A stretch of DNA of 64,000 bases, taken from positions 17,483,907-17,547,906 of the forward strand of contig LR990041.1 of NCBI GenBank assembly GCA_905147135.1. The letters are read 5' to 3'. This DNA comes from Blastobasis lacticolella. Its lineage: Eukaryota > Arthropoda > Insecta > Lepidoptera > Blastobasidae. Numbering within the stretch: the stretch's first letter is position 1; each line of letters starts with the position of its first letter. The notes under the pieces were generated by a model. It saw only the letters and a list, made by a program, of their open reading frames with translations, searched no databases and was not told the origin of the DNA. Positions 44,447 through 56,549 of this stretch are shown here, in pieces. The translations under genes and the position numbers were made by a program.

Positions 44447-44474
44447 CATAGCCTCCAAGATGAAGGAGGCTATG
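44447..44474. repeat. 10-bp perfect hairpin within a short direct repeat
   Basis: CATAGCCTCC and GGAGGCTATG flank an 8-base loop; 'gacaatatc' lies on both sides. Confidence 0.7.
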
Positions 44475-44479
44475 ACAAT

Positions 44480-45045
44480 ATCAATTGGATAATCTGTCCT
44501 TGTCAGTCATTGCCTATTATTATTTAGGTGATTCGCACACTGGAATGCAGCACCGTACGGTTGTGCGTGACGTGCGTTAGTGCGTAACATACATAAAGTT
44601 ATTTGAACTGTCATCGGTTTCTATGGAAATCGCACTGAAAACGCATCCACGCGCGTTAGTGCGGATCCGTCGTTTTTTATCTTTGACACATTTGACACGC
44701 GTGCTCTGTAGTCAATATTGCTATGTAGGTCTACTGTAATACTTTAGTGCTGAATCCAAAGAGATAGTTATATTGGCTGAATCCAAGAGTGTTATGTACC
44801 AAAGCTTTAGTCAACAAACCGACAAGGACCAAGAATACATCATAAACGTGGCGTAAAAAGGAATTAACGTTCCGCTTATGTGAAAAGTCCATTTTAAATG
44901 ATAACAGAGAGATGGCGCTGGCGCCACGAAAACAAATAGCTCCGTGTTTAAAATTATAAAAAATGTCTTTCGCGTTGCTATTGAAATAGAAACGGTCTGT
45001 TCAAGACAATAATATAACAAGTAATGTGTAGAAGTGTTATCTAAG
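44480..45045. other. unassigned DNA
   Basis: 'tttctatggaaatcgcactgaaaacgcatccacgcgcgttag' resembles 52200-52280 loosely; no gene. Confidence 0.4.
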
Positions 45046-45047
45046 TA

Positions 45048-46450
45048 GGGTAAAGAAACCAATTATTGGCACTTTAAGGCTCACTGTCCACTTAAATCGT
45101 GATAACTGTCTTAATGAAGTGTTGCTAAGAAAAAAAATTTATCAAGATGACAGAACGAAAGCTAGTTAACATATTTATAACATGACCCGTATACTATTTC
45201 TTCATCTATATGTGATTTTTAATATTGTTCTCTTAATAACACGATTTTCCCAATTATTGGCATACTTTGCCTAATTATCAGCATAGGGTTAGTCCCATTT
45301 ATTGGCATCAAGGATTATTCAGTAAAATAAGAATAAACTAAAAATAAACGCTAGCAAATAACCATATTTATTTGTGTAATTATTTAGAAACATACAAATT
45401 AAAATAGTTTAATCAGGGCAACCTCCTTTGCAAACATTTATTTGGTTCGTACAGTATCAAAATCAATATTCATAAACCTTTAGACTTTTTAGCCTTTTCG
45501 ACAACTAAGTATTATCCAATTTTCAAGGTCTTCTTCTTCCTTTTCTGACAGAATAGTAGGAGGGCCTGGACGTAACTGGTGCTCAGGGTTCTTAATCCTA
45601 TATTGCAGAGTAGCCCGCCGCACTTGATAAGTCTTTACTGCCAATTTCTTACTCATTCCATCTTTAACAGCTTGCAGGGCTTTATCTAAGTTTTCCGAAT
45701 TATACGTCTTACGTCGGCGAATTTCTTTTGCTTTTTTTCTGGTGCTCTTAGTTCTAATTTTTGGTTTCATGTTCAAAATAAATCGGGTAGACTGAAAAAT
45801 AAAATCATAGTAAGATGAGACCAATAATTAGCATACTTATGACCAATGATTGGCCCTAGTGTCGATAATTGGTAATTTCGCAGTTAGCACCGGGGCCAGG
45901 AATTGGAAATATTAAGGTTTTTACTTTTATTTTTAATAATACAAAATTAGGTGGTCCAGTTAATATATAATGCATAAAATAAACCGCTAAAAACATTAAC
46001 ACAGAAAAACCAATTATTGTCACTAGTGCCAATAAATTGGAAAATGGAAATTTTTCGAAACCAAATGTTGGCACTGGGATAATATAATGAAAACAATGAA
46101 ATTCTTTGAAATAAACTGTTAGGAAGCTCAAATAATATGTACTAAATTTGCTTATAATCTTAGGTAACATATAAACTTTAGATTACTAAAATTCGATGAT
46201 ATTTAAAAAGCTCCTACCTTAGCAAAAAAATAGTTTTCACTGTTCAAGTCGAGACACGTTCAGCTGTTTTTATCGTTCCGGCGCCATTGTCATTTCTTTT
46301 TTTTATGTGTTGCCAGTATAGTAGCTCAGGATTGTACTACTCAATTTTAATAAGTTGCAACACCGTTAGATTTGGTGTTTTCTTAATAAAGGCGTTAAAA
46401 CACAGAGTTGCCAATAATTAGTGGGGTGCCAAAATAAGGTCACTTTACCC
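45048..46450. mobile_element. pogo/Tigger-like DNA transposon, internally deleted
   Basis: The termini GGGTAAAG (45048-45055) and CTTTACCC (46443-46450) are inverted; about 19 of the first 25 positions match, ending in TTGGCAC. TA flanks both sides (45046-45047, 46451-46452), the usual target duplication. The interior encodes only a pogo/Tigger-type HTH on the minus strand. The motif CCAATTATTGGCA and close variants recur at least nine times. Confidence 0.8.
45489..45824 (-). pseudogene. pogo/Tigger transposase N-terminal HTH fragment
   Basis: The best start is the Met of MKPKIRTKSTRKKAKEIRRR at about residue 18 of the open frame. A basic N terminus is followed by YNSENLDKALQAVKDGMSKK, LAVKTYQVRRATLQYRIKN (a psq/CENP-B-type HTH) and RPGPPTILSEKEEEDLENWI, the usual connector to the second DNA-binding domain. 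It stops after SCRKG; the second HTH and the DDE catalytic domain are absent, and the element has no room for them. It would bind the element ends; as it stands it could only be a DNA-binding fragment. Confidence 0.8.
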
Positions 46451-46454
46451 TATA

Positions 46455-46935
46455 TAAGTGTTAATAAAAGTCAAAACAGTGAAAAAACAAATTGTAACAG
46501 AAAGTTCGTTTGAAAAGGACGCCAAAACTAGAATCTGTGACCGTGACTAAAAAGTATAGTTCTACTCACAAACTGAATAATTTATAGTAAAACTAACTTT
46601 GTATAACCTTTAATGTAACTACGAGACAAATTCTTCGACACAAAATCGATCTATCGACGTAAACAAAGAGACGCCAAATTCAAAACAATAGATCTAACGA
46701 ACTTTAATTCTTGAAGTGAACAATGTTACATCGGCCTATTCTATCTAATAAAAGTAGAAATTACGGAAGGAATATACATAAGGTATGTTTTAGTTAAGTT
46801 CATACCACATTTAATTAATAAATAAAAATTATAAAATTATTTGATAAAGAAAAGTGCAACACAACGCCATCTACCTAATTTTGGCAGTTCTAGCAAGAAA
46901 AGGGTAATTGCTGCACTCGACTAATTGAATTAATT
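46455..46935. other. unassigned DNA upstream of the LINE
   Basis: AT-rich; 'caacgccatctacctaattttggca' near 46863 resembles MITE termini such as 3562-3587. No gene. It may include the first part of the LINE leader. Confidence 0.35.
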
Positions 46936-46939
46936 ACCA

Positions 46940-47117
46940 TTGAAAGCCGATAGAGGGCATTGTCATATCGTAATAAGAACATCCATGATTTATTACTTTC
47001 AAGATCCGATAGATTGCATTAAGTTATCGTAATTAAAACCTGTATTTGATTTTCGCCTAAAAGCCGACAGACCGATAGACTGATTATTACTATAATAGTT
47101 TGCAAATATTATGAATC
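46940..47117 (+). other. LINE 5' untranslated region with ~60-bp repeats
   Basis: 'agccgatagagggcattg', 'atccgatagattgcatta' and 'agccgacagaccgatagactg' recur at roughly 60-base spacing, each followed by AT-rich sequence, directly before ORF1. Repeated leaders are common in LINE promoters; that this is the promoter is inference. Confidence 0.5.
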
Positions 47118-48326
47118 ATGGAGTCAAAAAATAAATGTGTAGCATGCCGCAAACAACTACCTAGACGGGAATTCCTAACATGTAAAATGTGTTCGAAGAA
47201 ATATGACCTCGAATGCGCAAATGTATCCAGTACGCGCTTTTATAATACTATGGACGTAGAACGGAAAAAACAATGGACTTGCCATGCGTGCAAGAGGCCG
47301 AAGTTATCCGCTACAAATACCCCAATATGTCCACGAAATCGAGATACAGTATGCAACGAAAGTGCGCCGCTAGAAAGTAATGTCACAATAAGAAGAAAGA
47401 TATCAAATTGCAACGAAACACTTAACTCTGAAGATTTGAGCTTTTTAGGCGAAACAATCCGTAACGAAGAACCTCAAACGGACATAACATTGCAAAATTT
47501 AACAAAAATAATTGCATCACAATTAAAAGAGAATAACAAGGCTATTATAGCCGAATTACAGTCTACAATCCAAGTGGAGATTAATAAAGCAATAAACCAG
47601 TTACGTAGTGATTTCAAAAAGGAAACACAAGCGCTAAATAGTGAAAATGAGCAAAGGAAAGAAGATATAGAGAACCTACAACTGAAAATAGAAAACCTAA
47701 CAATACAAAACGAAAAATTGGGAAGAGAAATTAAAGAAATATGTACCAAAATTACCACAAAATGCCAATAAACAGAAGAACATTGTAAAAAAATTGTGTT
47801 GTATCGGCTGAAAGAGCAATACAAAGAATCCGAATATGACCTACATGGTAAAATCATTGCTTTATTCCGAGATACATTACACGTCGATTTAATTGGTTAT
47901 ATTGAAGACGCCAAGAGAATAGGGCGATACCACCAAAATAAAACTCGACCGCTTGTAATCGAACTCCTTAGCAAAAGGATGACGAACTATTTAATTAATA
48001 ATAAACATAAACTACAGGGAACAGGAATTGCAATATCAGCGTTTCTAAATGATGATTCTCGCCAGGAAAGGCATAACATGATAGAGCAAATGCTAAAAGC
48101 ACGAAGTAGGGGTTTGTATGCAGTAATACGAAACAACGAATTACTGATACAGGAAAAGAAAATATACTCCCAAGAACAAAATGACGATTCTATAGAAATC
48201 CCTGATGATAAAAATAAACCAAAAACAAATTGCTCAAATGATGTCAAAGTTAATTATACAAATGAAACACCCAACTACATGGAACGGCCCTTTCCAATCT
48301 CATCAAATCATACATTTCGAAAATAA
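47118..48326 (+). pseudogene. LINE ORF1 (PHD-like finger, coiled coil, RRM-like), one stop
   Basis: ATG at 47118. Residues about 8-60 form a PHD-like finger (CVACRKQ...CKMCSKKYDLEC...WTCHAC), in which the usual His of the YHLxC core is Asp. Residues about 135-215 form a coiled coil (EINKAINQLRSDFKKE, ENLQLKIENLTIQNEKL). TAA at 47769 interrupts the frame, which then continues in phase as KKIVLYRLKEQ, EDAKRIGRYHQNKTRPLVIE and RGLYAVIRNNELLIQ, an RRM/C-terminal domain like those of CR1-group and L1 ORF1 proteins. ORF1 proteins bind element RNA. The single stop is probably a recent point change. Confidence 0.8.
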
Positions 48327-51223
48327 AGAGCAACACTTTAAAGTACTATTTCAAAATTTTCAAAGCCTCAACAATAAACATCATATTCTAGAAGCATTTA
48401 CAGATCAAAACCCAAACTTTCAAGCAATTTGTATATCGGAAACCTGGTTAACTGACGAAAAGCTTGCCATGATACAAATAAGCGGATACAAGATCGCATC
48501 ATCCTTCTGCCGGAAAATGCGTGGAGGAGGCGGTGTATGCATTCTTCTACAAAACCACATAGAATCTATAGAAAGATGTGATATAAATAACATGTCCATA
48601 GAATATGTATTAGAGATATGTGCCACAGAGATACCTCATCAAAACCTCTTAATAGTAGAAATCTATTGGAACAGAAAACAAGAAGACGTATTCTACAGCC
48701 GTCTTAGAGAGCTACTAAACTACACCAAGAAGAAATATTGTAAAAGAAACATTATACTAGGAGGTGACTTTAATATCAACATGCTGTCAAAAAACTCAAA
48801 AACTAGTCAATTATTGGAACTCATGCTGGAATATAAATTTACACAACACATTACAGAGCCTACACACATAACAGATACAAGTTCAACATGTCTAGATTTA
48901 ATTTTCACTAACTTTTGTGATTCAAATATGTACACTAAAGTAAATGAATACGGGTTTTCTGATCATTTAACTACTATAATTTCAATAACATTACCACAAC
49001 AAAGCAAACAAACACCATGGTATGTAATAAAAAGAACATTTAATGAGGAGAATATAAATAACTTCAAATCAGTGTTGATAAATACTAATTGGACAGACAT
49101 TATATCAACAAATAAAAGCACAAATGAAAATTATTCCGCGTTTAATAATTTCATGATGGACACCCTAAATAACTGTATACCAAAACAACACAAAAAGTTA
49201 AAACTAACATACAAAAAATGTTGGCTGAGCACTGGTATAAAAAAATCCTGTTACAATAAAAGATTCCTGAAAATACTTACATCTAGAACAAAACATGAAC
49301 ATTTAAAAAAATATTACAAAACTTACGAAAAAACACTTAAAAAAGCAATAATTACTTCAAAAAAATTGCACTACATAAAGAAAATGAAACATTCTCATAA
49401 TAAGGTCAAAACAATGTGGAATATAATAAATGAACGTACAAACAAAAAAACAAAAAAATATACGCATAACATGAACCTAATAATTAATAACATACAAATA
49501 TCAAACTCTAAAGAAATCGCAGATAATTTTAACAATTACTTCACTTCAATCGGAGAATCTTCAAGTAGTTCCGCTTCCTGTCCCACTCGACCCGCGCTCC
49601 CTGCGCCCCGCGGCCGCCCCGTCGTACATCCCACTGAAAACACTATGTTTCTCGCCCCAGTTGACTATTGTGAAACGTAAAAAATAATTAAAAACCTAAA
49701 AAATAAAAAGAGTCACGGTATAGATGAACTCCCGCCAGCTTTGTTTAGACACTGTGCAAACGAGCTTACACAGCCCATGTGTATGCTAATAAACCAATCA
49801 TTTGAAGAAGGTGTGTTCCCAAACTTATTAAAAACTGCAATAGTCAAACCCCATTCACAAAAAAAGATCAAAAACCGACCCCTCCAATTACCGCCCCATT
49901 GCACTACTACCTACAGCCTCCAAAATCTTCGAAAAGGCAATGTGCAATCGCATTTATGCTTTCTGTGAAAAATACCAAATATTTAATGATTCACAAAACG
50001 GTTTTCGCAAAAATAGGTCCACCACTCTAGCAATATATAAATATATACAACAAATTTTAAATATCATTGACAATAAAAAATACGCCGTCGGATTACTACT
50101 GGATATGACCAAAGCCTATGATAAGGTACAATATGATATATTGCTTAATAAATTGTATGGTATAGGCATACGCGGAGACGCCCACAAATGGTTATCGTCA
50201 TATCTAAGCAATAGGGAGCAAATAGTTGAAATTGAACATTTTAATTATAACACATCCAAGATAGAAAACGTTCGATCGGACCGCAGAAGCACACAGGCTT
50301 CGATTCCCCAAGGTAGCGTCATTGGATGTCTATTGTTTCTAATATACATCAATGACCTGCCGAAGGCCGTTATGGAGTCATGTGAGTTATTTGCGGACAA
50401 TATCTCTCTTTTAACTGATTGTAATGACGACACAAATATACACTTAAAACTAAACTCCATGCTAAATTCGATATCAAGTTGGATGAGCGACTATAATCTC
50501 GAAATAAATTATAACAAAACCAAACTCATGATATTTCGCCCATATCAAAAAGCCCCGCTGAAAATAGACTACACTTATAATAACAAAAAAATTGAAACAG
50601 TGAACGAATTCACACTACTCGGAGTAGACATAGACACAAACATAAACTGGAAGGCACACATTCAAAAAATTAGGAAAAAGTTATCAAAATTCTCATACGC
50701 GTTACATTAAGTAAAAAAATCGACGGACTTAAAAACAGCAACTGCGACATATTATGCCTACGCCTATGCGTGGCTCAGCTATGGCATAATCATGTGGGGA
50801 AACAGCACCGACGCACCTACCTTACTCACCTCCCAAAAGAAGCTCATCCGCATCCTAATGAACATCAAACAAACAGACAGTTGTAAACCTCATTTTAAAG
50901 AACACAAAATACTTACAGTTCCTTGTTTATACATCCTAGAACTATGCAAATTTGTCCGCAACTACCCCGCTTTTTACCACACACGAGAAGATGTACCTAC
51001 TAAATACTCACTACGCGATAAAAACAAACTTATGTTGCCCACTTCACGTCTAACTATGCATTCTACAAGCCCTTTGATCACGTCAATAAAGATTTATAAT
51101 AAACTCCCTGCATCACTAAGAAACGAATCAGATAATAATAATTTTACCCATCACCTGAAGCAATTATTACAAACTAAATGTTATTACAGTATAAAGGAAT
51201 TTCTAGAGGACAAATTAAAATAA
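48205..51223 (+). pseudogene. LINE ORF2 (endonuclease and reverse transcriptase), disabled
   Basis: It overlaps the end of ORF1 in the +1 phase. The endonuclease is complete: FQNFQSLNNK, ISETWL, GGDFNIN and FSDHLT carry the catalytic Asn, Glu, Asp/Asn and Asp-His. A GC-rich Ser/Pro linker (about 49560-49660) follows, then TAA at 49678. RT continues with SHGIDELPPALF, a frameshift near 49858, YRPIALLPTASK-type sequence, LLLDMTKAYDKVQYD, QASIPQGSVIGCLLFLIYIN and the C motif LFADN. The second catalytic Asp is Asn (AAT at 50399-50401). TAA at 50708 precedes the C-terminal part, which ends KEFLEDKLK. The group is CR1/jockey-like; clade not fixed. Confidence 0.9.
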
Positions 51224-51763
51224 ATATTTCAAATTATCTGTACATTTAAACCATACACATAGTACGGTATAAATTTAAAGAATAGTACTTATACCTTATA
51301 AAAAAAGTACATAAACTTTAACCTATACACATTACACACACAGACACATACACAGACGCACTCGCGCACACACACACACACACACACATACGTAAACATT
51401 ACTACTACACTACATTATATGAAAAACTAAAATAACAACATAAATAACAATTACTTCACTTATAGTACCTACATGCTATGAATGTTCCAACTTTGTAAAT
51501 ACTTATTACTAGTAAATATATTATACAATATATTTACTATAATTATTAGTAAATATATTACTATTTTCTAACTATTTAAGATATATTTAATAATTTAATG
51601 AATAACTTGGTACAAAACCATAAGTATGTACACAATTTATTACTTAACCTTTGTTTATGCATAATACTTAATTTTAAGTTTAAACTTGCAGTGCCCGTAA
51701 GGGTTCATAATGTTAATGTAACTTATGAAGCAATAAATAAATAAATAAATAAATAAATAAATA
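51224..51763 (+). mobile_element. LINE 3' untranslated region and (AAAT)n tail
   Basis: AT-rich sequence containing a CA repeat (51363-51388) and ending in about eight AAAT units (51729-51763), the probable 3' tail of the element whose ORF2 ends at 51223. Confidence 0.75.
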
Positions 51764-51764
51764 T

Positions 51765-52680
51765 GGCGGCCTGCACGTGGGCGTAGCCCCCGTCCCACCT
51801 AGCAAAATGTATGAACGGAAGAGCAAAATAAAAAGAGAAACAGTTGCATTTCGGGTGACAGCTATCAAACCTTAAACTGTATCTGAAACTTATTGTCCTA
51901 AAACTAGTGTAGTAGTTAGTAGTTCCTAAAAGAGAAATGGTAGTATTAGTCGAGATCATAAAAAGGCGTCAAATAGGCCGCTGCTGTGAAGTGAGGCCTC
52001 CAGGATTGTCAGATAGGTGTTCCGTTACTCAGTTCTCAAATTATTTTTCACCTTAATAATATAATTTTATAAAAAGATTATAACAATTTGAAGAATTCCT
52101 AAATTTATGATGGTATATAAAACAATATAAAAATTACACATATTTCAAAATTTTGCCAGAATGACGAATAAAGGGCCCAATCTTGTAACACTAGAGTGGT
52201 CTATGGAAATGCAGGTCTGGAGTTGTCTATGGAAACATACGGTGCTGAGAATCCGGAGCCACGCGCGTGCATGCGTTTTACGTGCTGCGTTCCAATTTAC
52301 CAATCGCCTTAATAATATTTTTCAAGTCAGTCAAATTCCTTTATGAATGACGTTCTATGACGGATAAAAAACATGGCATAAGTTGCCATACAGCATTACA
52401 GACATTTTTATTATTATTTTTTTTAAAGAGATTCGGACTTAGCGTGGTCTTATTATATTATCTTGGGTAAATTAAAAATTTACATCTCTTTCATCCACTG
52501 CTTAATAAATGAGTTTCTTGAGAATTAGTAACTTGGTTCGTCTTTATAACGCGGTAGATAATTATTGATGACTTCCAAATTATCCAATGACTATCTTATC
52601 AGCGTTGATACCAATCAATCAATCATTATAAAAAATAAGTAAGTACATAAGTAAGTAAAATAAGTTAGTACTTACACTTC
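51765..52680. other. unassigned DNA
   Basis: No gene. 'ctagtctatggaaatgc...tctatggaaacat' (52195-52240) is a small internal repeat. Confidence 0.4.
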
Positions 52681-52684
52681 ATAT

Positions 52685-52800
52685 TTTTGACGACCTGCCA
52701 CGCAGAGGTCCCTGGTTTGATTCCCGGCCGAGCAGATGTTGAAATTATGAATTTTAATTCAATTTAAATTGAATTAAGCACTTATTTAAATTAAGTTAAT
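52685..52800 (+). mobile_element. SINE family 2, truncated
   Basis: 'gacgacctgccacgcagaggtccctggtttgattcccggccgagcag' plus 'ttgaaattatgaattttaattc'; both the A-box half of the head and the tail are missing. Confidence 0.75.
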
Positions 52801-52949
52801 TATAAGATAAAAAAAATGATAGTTTGGAATCGATGTTTTTTTTAATAGCCAATGCACATATTAGTAAGTTTACCAACCCGATGTGTCTTGTTATGGCATT
52901 CTAAATCGATTGATTAATTTCGATTTTGTTGGAGAGATTTTTTAAGGCG

Positions 52950-53270
52950 TGTTCTTAAAATCAACGACAGATGGCGCACGTTAATAGTATTTGGCGATCC
53001 GGGCGAGCGCTTCATCCTTATGTCGTGGATCTTCCAGCTATCCGCACAAGCGGTTTTGGCTCGACCTTTATTATACGTACGGCTAAAGAATGGAACGCGT
53101 TGCCTGCGAGTGTGTTCCTTGATCAATATAATCTGGATGCCCTTAAGGCTAGAATGAATAGACAGTGCCAAAACGGGCATGCTCCATCTTCGGCCACATC
53201 GTCACTTACCAACAGGTGAGATGGCGGTTAAATGCCTGTCTCGTCAAAAATAAAAAAAACGAGAAAAAAA
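52950..53270 (+). pseudogene. LINE ORF2 C-terminal fragment and 3' end
   Basis: The plus strand reads RALHPYVVDLPAIRTSGFGS then FIIRTAKEWNALPASVFLD and YNLDALKARMNR, the standard C terminus of a common insect non-LTR retrotransposon type. It stops at about 53217 ('caggtgagatggcggttaa') and is followed by a short A-rich 3' end. The truncated 5' side begins in unrelated DNA. Confidence 0.8.
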
Positions 53271-54090
53271 AGGTGATTGTCTAAATACAAACGAATGTTT
53301 CAACTGGTGTCAGTGTCATAAACATCGATATAGTCTATTACATTTGATTTGGTTTTATTCTTAATTACATGGTTGTCGTCATTAGTTTTGCAAATTAGGT
53401 TGGTAAGTATGTAATATAGCCATATATTTTAGTAATTTTGAAATTGGTTTGAGTATAATCCCAGTAAAAGGCACCATGCCTTAGAGCTGCTCACAGAAGG
53501 AAGCATCAAGATCATATTTTATTCAAACCTAATTTATAATCGGAATTTACAGTTGCTCAAATAAATACTAAGTACCCTTTTAAAATCCAAATCTATAAAC
53601 ATTTTACTTGGAAAATTATATATTTCAAAATCAGATACCCACATTAAATTCAGCAGCTTTTGCAGAATTTCGTTGCATTTCACTTAAGTAGAGAATGCGT
53701 CGAAAATACGGCCAAGTATCGGTTTCACTCGCCCTAGTTGAAGCTTAATTCCGCTAATTGGATGAGAAACTTATTAAATTGAGTGCCAGAGACGGCAATG
53801 TTATCTGTCGGGAGCTATTAGCGTCGCAACGATTTATGTTAATACTGCTTCAACTGTTTCGAGTATTGGTGAATTAAATTCGGTGCTACAATAGGCACAG
53901 GCCTTGGTGAATAGGAATGATGAATGTTTTTTTATTAGGTACTTCGTTTAATGGAGTTTTGTTCAACGAATAGAAACGTAAAAATAGTTTCAGTAGCAAA
54001 TTTTAGTTTGTGATAGTTTAGGTAGGTATATTTAAAAAAGTAAGATATGATTTGAACTAAACTTTCGATTCGATTCGATTTTATTTAAAA
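53270..54090. other. unassigned DNA
   Basis: Nothing recognised. Confidence 0.5.
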
Positions 54091-54095
54091 TCATC

Positions 54096-54442
54096 GTCGT
54101 CAGTAGCCTAGTGGTAAAGGTAACCGGCTCGCAAGCGAGAGGTACCGGCCTTGAATCCCGCTGCCGCCATGTAGGTACCAATGACTCTTTTTTTAATTAT
54201 GTATATTACATATGAACAATAACCGATGCTCTTGCGGTAACACAAAAACATCGTAATGAAACCTGCACATTCGGGCGCCTGAATGTGTTACCATAATCCA
54301 ATTTATTTTTCTTATAGAAGAGTCACGGAGGTCAGATGGCAATTGCTCCACTGTAATTACCTGTTCTGCCATATCCTGGATCATGATCAAGGCAAGCTCT
54401 CATATGCTAGAGCACAACCGGGACATTATCGCCAAGATGATT
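54096..54442 (+). mobile_element. SINE family 1, full length with variant head
   Basis: The head ('agtagcctagtggtaaaggtaaccggctcgcaagcgagaggtaccggccttgaatcccgctg') differs from the usual Ser/Leu-like head in the A-box region, while the body and GC-rich end follow the family. Confidence 0.8.
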
Positions 54443-55240
54443 ATTTTTATAACTAAAAACATTATCGTTATATTCTAAAATTCTAAATCCCGCGTAACTT
54501 TAAAACTGCACATTTTAACGAATGTTTGACAAACCACAATCATAGATTCATTGACTTTGATAATGTAATATTGAAAATATGATCAATCTACGTTTATAAG
54601 GAGCGCGCTCGGGAAACACTCCTCTTTATAAAATTTTAAAATTACATGAAATGATAAACTACGCCCGCTGTGCGTTTTCCGTAGCTTGGAAAGGAATCCT
54701 TTCAAGTAAAAGTTTTAGCAATAGCAAAAGTTTTCGAATCACTGTCGCGCTGGTTCCGAAGAACTCAGATCGCGCGCTGAGTGAACCGTTTTATTTACCT
54801 ATTATATCTCAATAACCCTTTACTTTCTTGCAATATTTGCGCAACCTACATTGTTGTACTAACCGTAAATACAGTTTATTTTATTTATTCGTATTGCAAA
54901 AATACAATATACGAGAATACAGTTAAACCGCTTCAATAATTGTTACCAATAAACGCTAGAATTACGTGAAGCATTGCTTTTTGTGGCCCTTTAACTAAAG
55001 GTGACTCGACTCCTAAATCAGACGGGACGGTTTAATAAACATGCTGCGTAAGCCGCCTGCGCCGGAGTCTCGAAGTGTAATGCGTACAATTTGTGTGATT
55101 ACGAACAACAAATTTAGACATGACATGGGACGGACTCGGGTACCTGTCTACTTAAAATCTATCAATTATATATGCGACTCAATTTATAGGATGAATTGGG
55201 AATATAATTAATTGTAATATACGAGTATATAATATTATTA
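54443..55240. other. unassigned DNA
   Basis: No gene or repeat identified. Confidence 0.5.
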
Positions 55241-55244
55241 TATA

Positions 55245-55584
55245 GGAGCAACGGTGGCCGAGCGCTTAGGGTATAAGACTCGTAAATCCCGCTGCGTCCA
55301 TGTGCCAATGACTCTTTTCTGATTTAAGTACATTAGTTGAATACTAACCGATGCTCTTACGGTGAAGAAAAACATCGTGATAAAAGCTGCACATTCAGGC
55401 GATTGAATGTGTAACCATGATCCAATATGGTCAGGTTCCCCAGGTAGTAGGGTCATGGAGGACAGATAATAGTCGCTCTACTGTAATTACCTGATATGCC
55501 AAATCCTGGATCATGGTCAAGGCGGACCCCGGGCTCGCATGCGCGAGAGCACAACCGAAATGTAAACGCCTAGATGATGATGAT
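55245..55584 (+). mobile_element. SINE family 1 with internal head deletion
   Basis: 'acggtggccgagcgcttagggtataagactcgtaaatcccgctgcgtcc' lacks the bases between the anticodon-like loop and the B box; the rest is complete to 'taaacgcctagatgatgatgat'. Confidence 0.85.
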
Positions 55585-55834
55585 ATGTCATATTATTGCT
55601 TCTTAAGAAATTAAAAACAATTACCTATAGTTTGTTTTACATAGTATACTGTTAATTTTTTGGAAAAAAGAGTTTTTGGAAAAATACGAAACTATGTAAG
55701 GAATTTAAATTAACCCATACATGATCAACTTTATTTTTTTGAAATATTATTATTATTTATGTCTTATTTTAAGTCTATGTAACATAAATAAACATGTTAT
55801 TTGAAAAATAGTTGTAAAAATAATACAATTTTGG

Positions 55835-56545
55835 AAATTTTCACAGCCCCAATATAGGGGGGCTGAGCACGCCCCGCCACATATAAAGTTTATTGTGTTT
55901 CCGCAATATTTGGAATGAAATAACTAATTTTGAATTATTTTTATTTATTTATAATTGTTATTTATTTATTCATTATGCAGAAATTACCAATATTTTATTA
56001 CATTGCTAAAAATATAACACTTAGTTTTTAGGATTGATATTTCTCAGAACTGTTAGTATGGCATCGCGTCGAATCGGTATTTGAGCCGTCCATTGAAGCC
56101 AATCTCAAGGATTCTCCTTCTTTTCTATGAGATTTTTGATTGTGTTCGTCTGGATAGATTATCTTTATTCTGATTCCATTATTTTATTTATCGTATGGCA
56201 TTTGAGTTCCTAACCCCACTTAATTTTTTAAATTTACATTTCATTATAATTTCCCATTTTCCCATTTTCGCCTTAAAACCCAGTGTCGCAAATGTAATGT
56301 AGGTTGCCTTAGGTACTATTTTCAGAAATTTCACTCATAAAAACTACAAATTTTATATTCCTGGTAATGATTTTGTTATTTCCACATAATTTATAAATGA
56401 ATAAAAATAAGTTTAACATTCTAAATTAGTTATTTATATCTAATTATTTTCCCATATAGCGGAAATAGAACTATTCTGGAACAAATTTTACGCGTGGCGA
56501 GGCGTGCTCAGCGCTCCGAAATTTGGGCGGTATAAAAAAATCCTT
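55835..56545. mobile_element. about 0.7-kb MITE-like element with inverted ends
   Basis: 'GCTGAGCACGCCCCGCCAC' (55863-55881) is matched in inverted orientation at 56487-56505, with one mismatch. Weaker similarity continues about 30 bp further out on both sides and inward ('tttccgcaatat' against 'tttccgctatat'). The interior is AT-rich and non-coding. Ends and target duplication are unresolved. Confidence 0.6.
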
Positions 56546-56549
56546 TTAT

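Noticed and set aside
44447..44474. Hairpin as a transcription terminator or small-RNA precursor
   Set aside because: The stem is only 10 bp and it lies within a small direct repeat; nothing else supports a role.
47474..47857. Minus-strand open frame of 127 codons opposite LINE ORF1
   Set aside because: It is the shadow of the AT-rich coiled-coil region on the other strand; no domain.
51363..51388. CA repeat as a regulatory element
   Set aside because: It is a plain microsatellite in a LINE 3' region.
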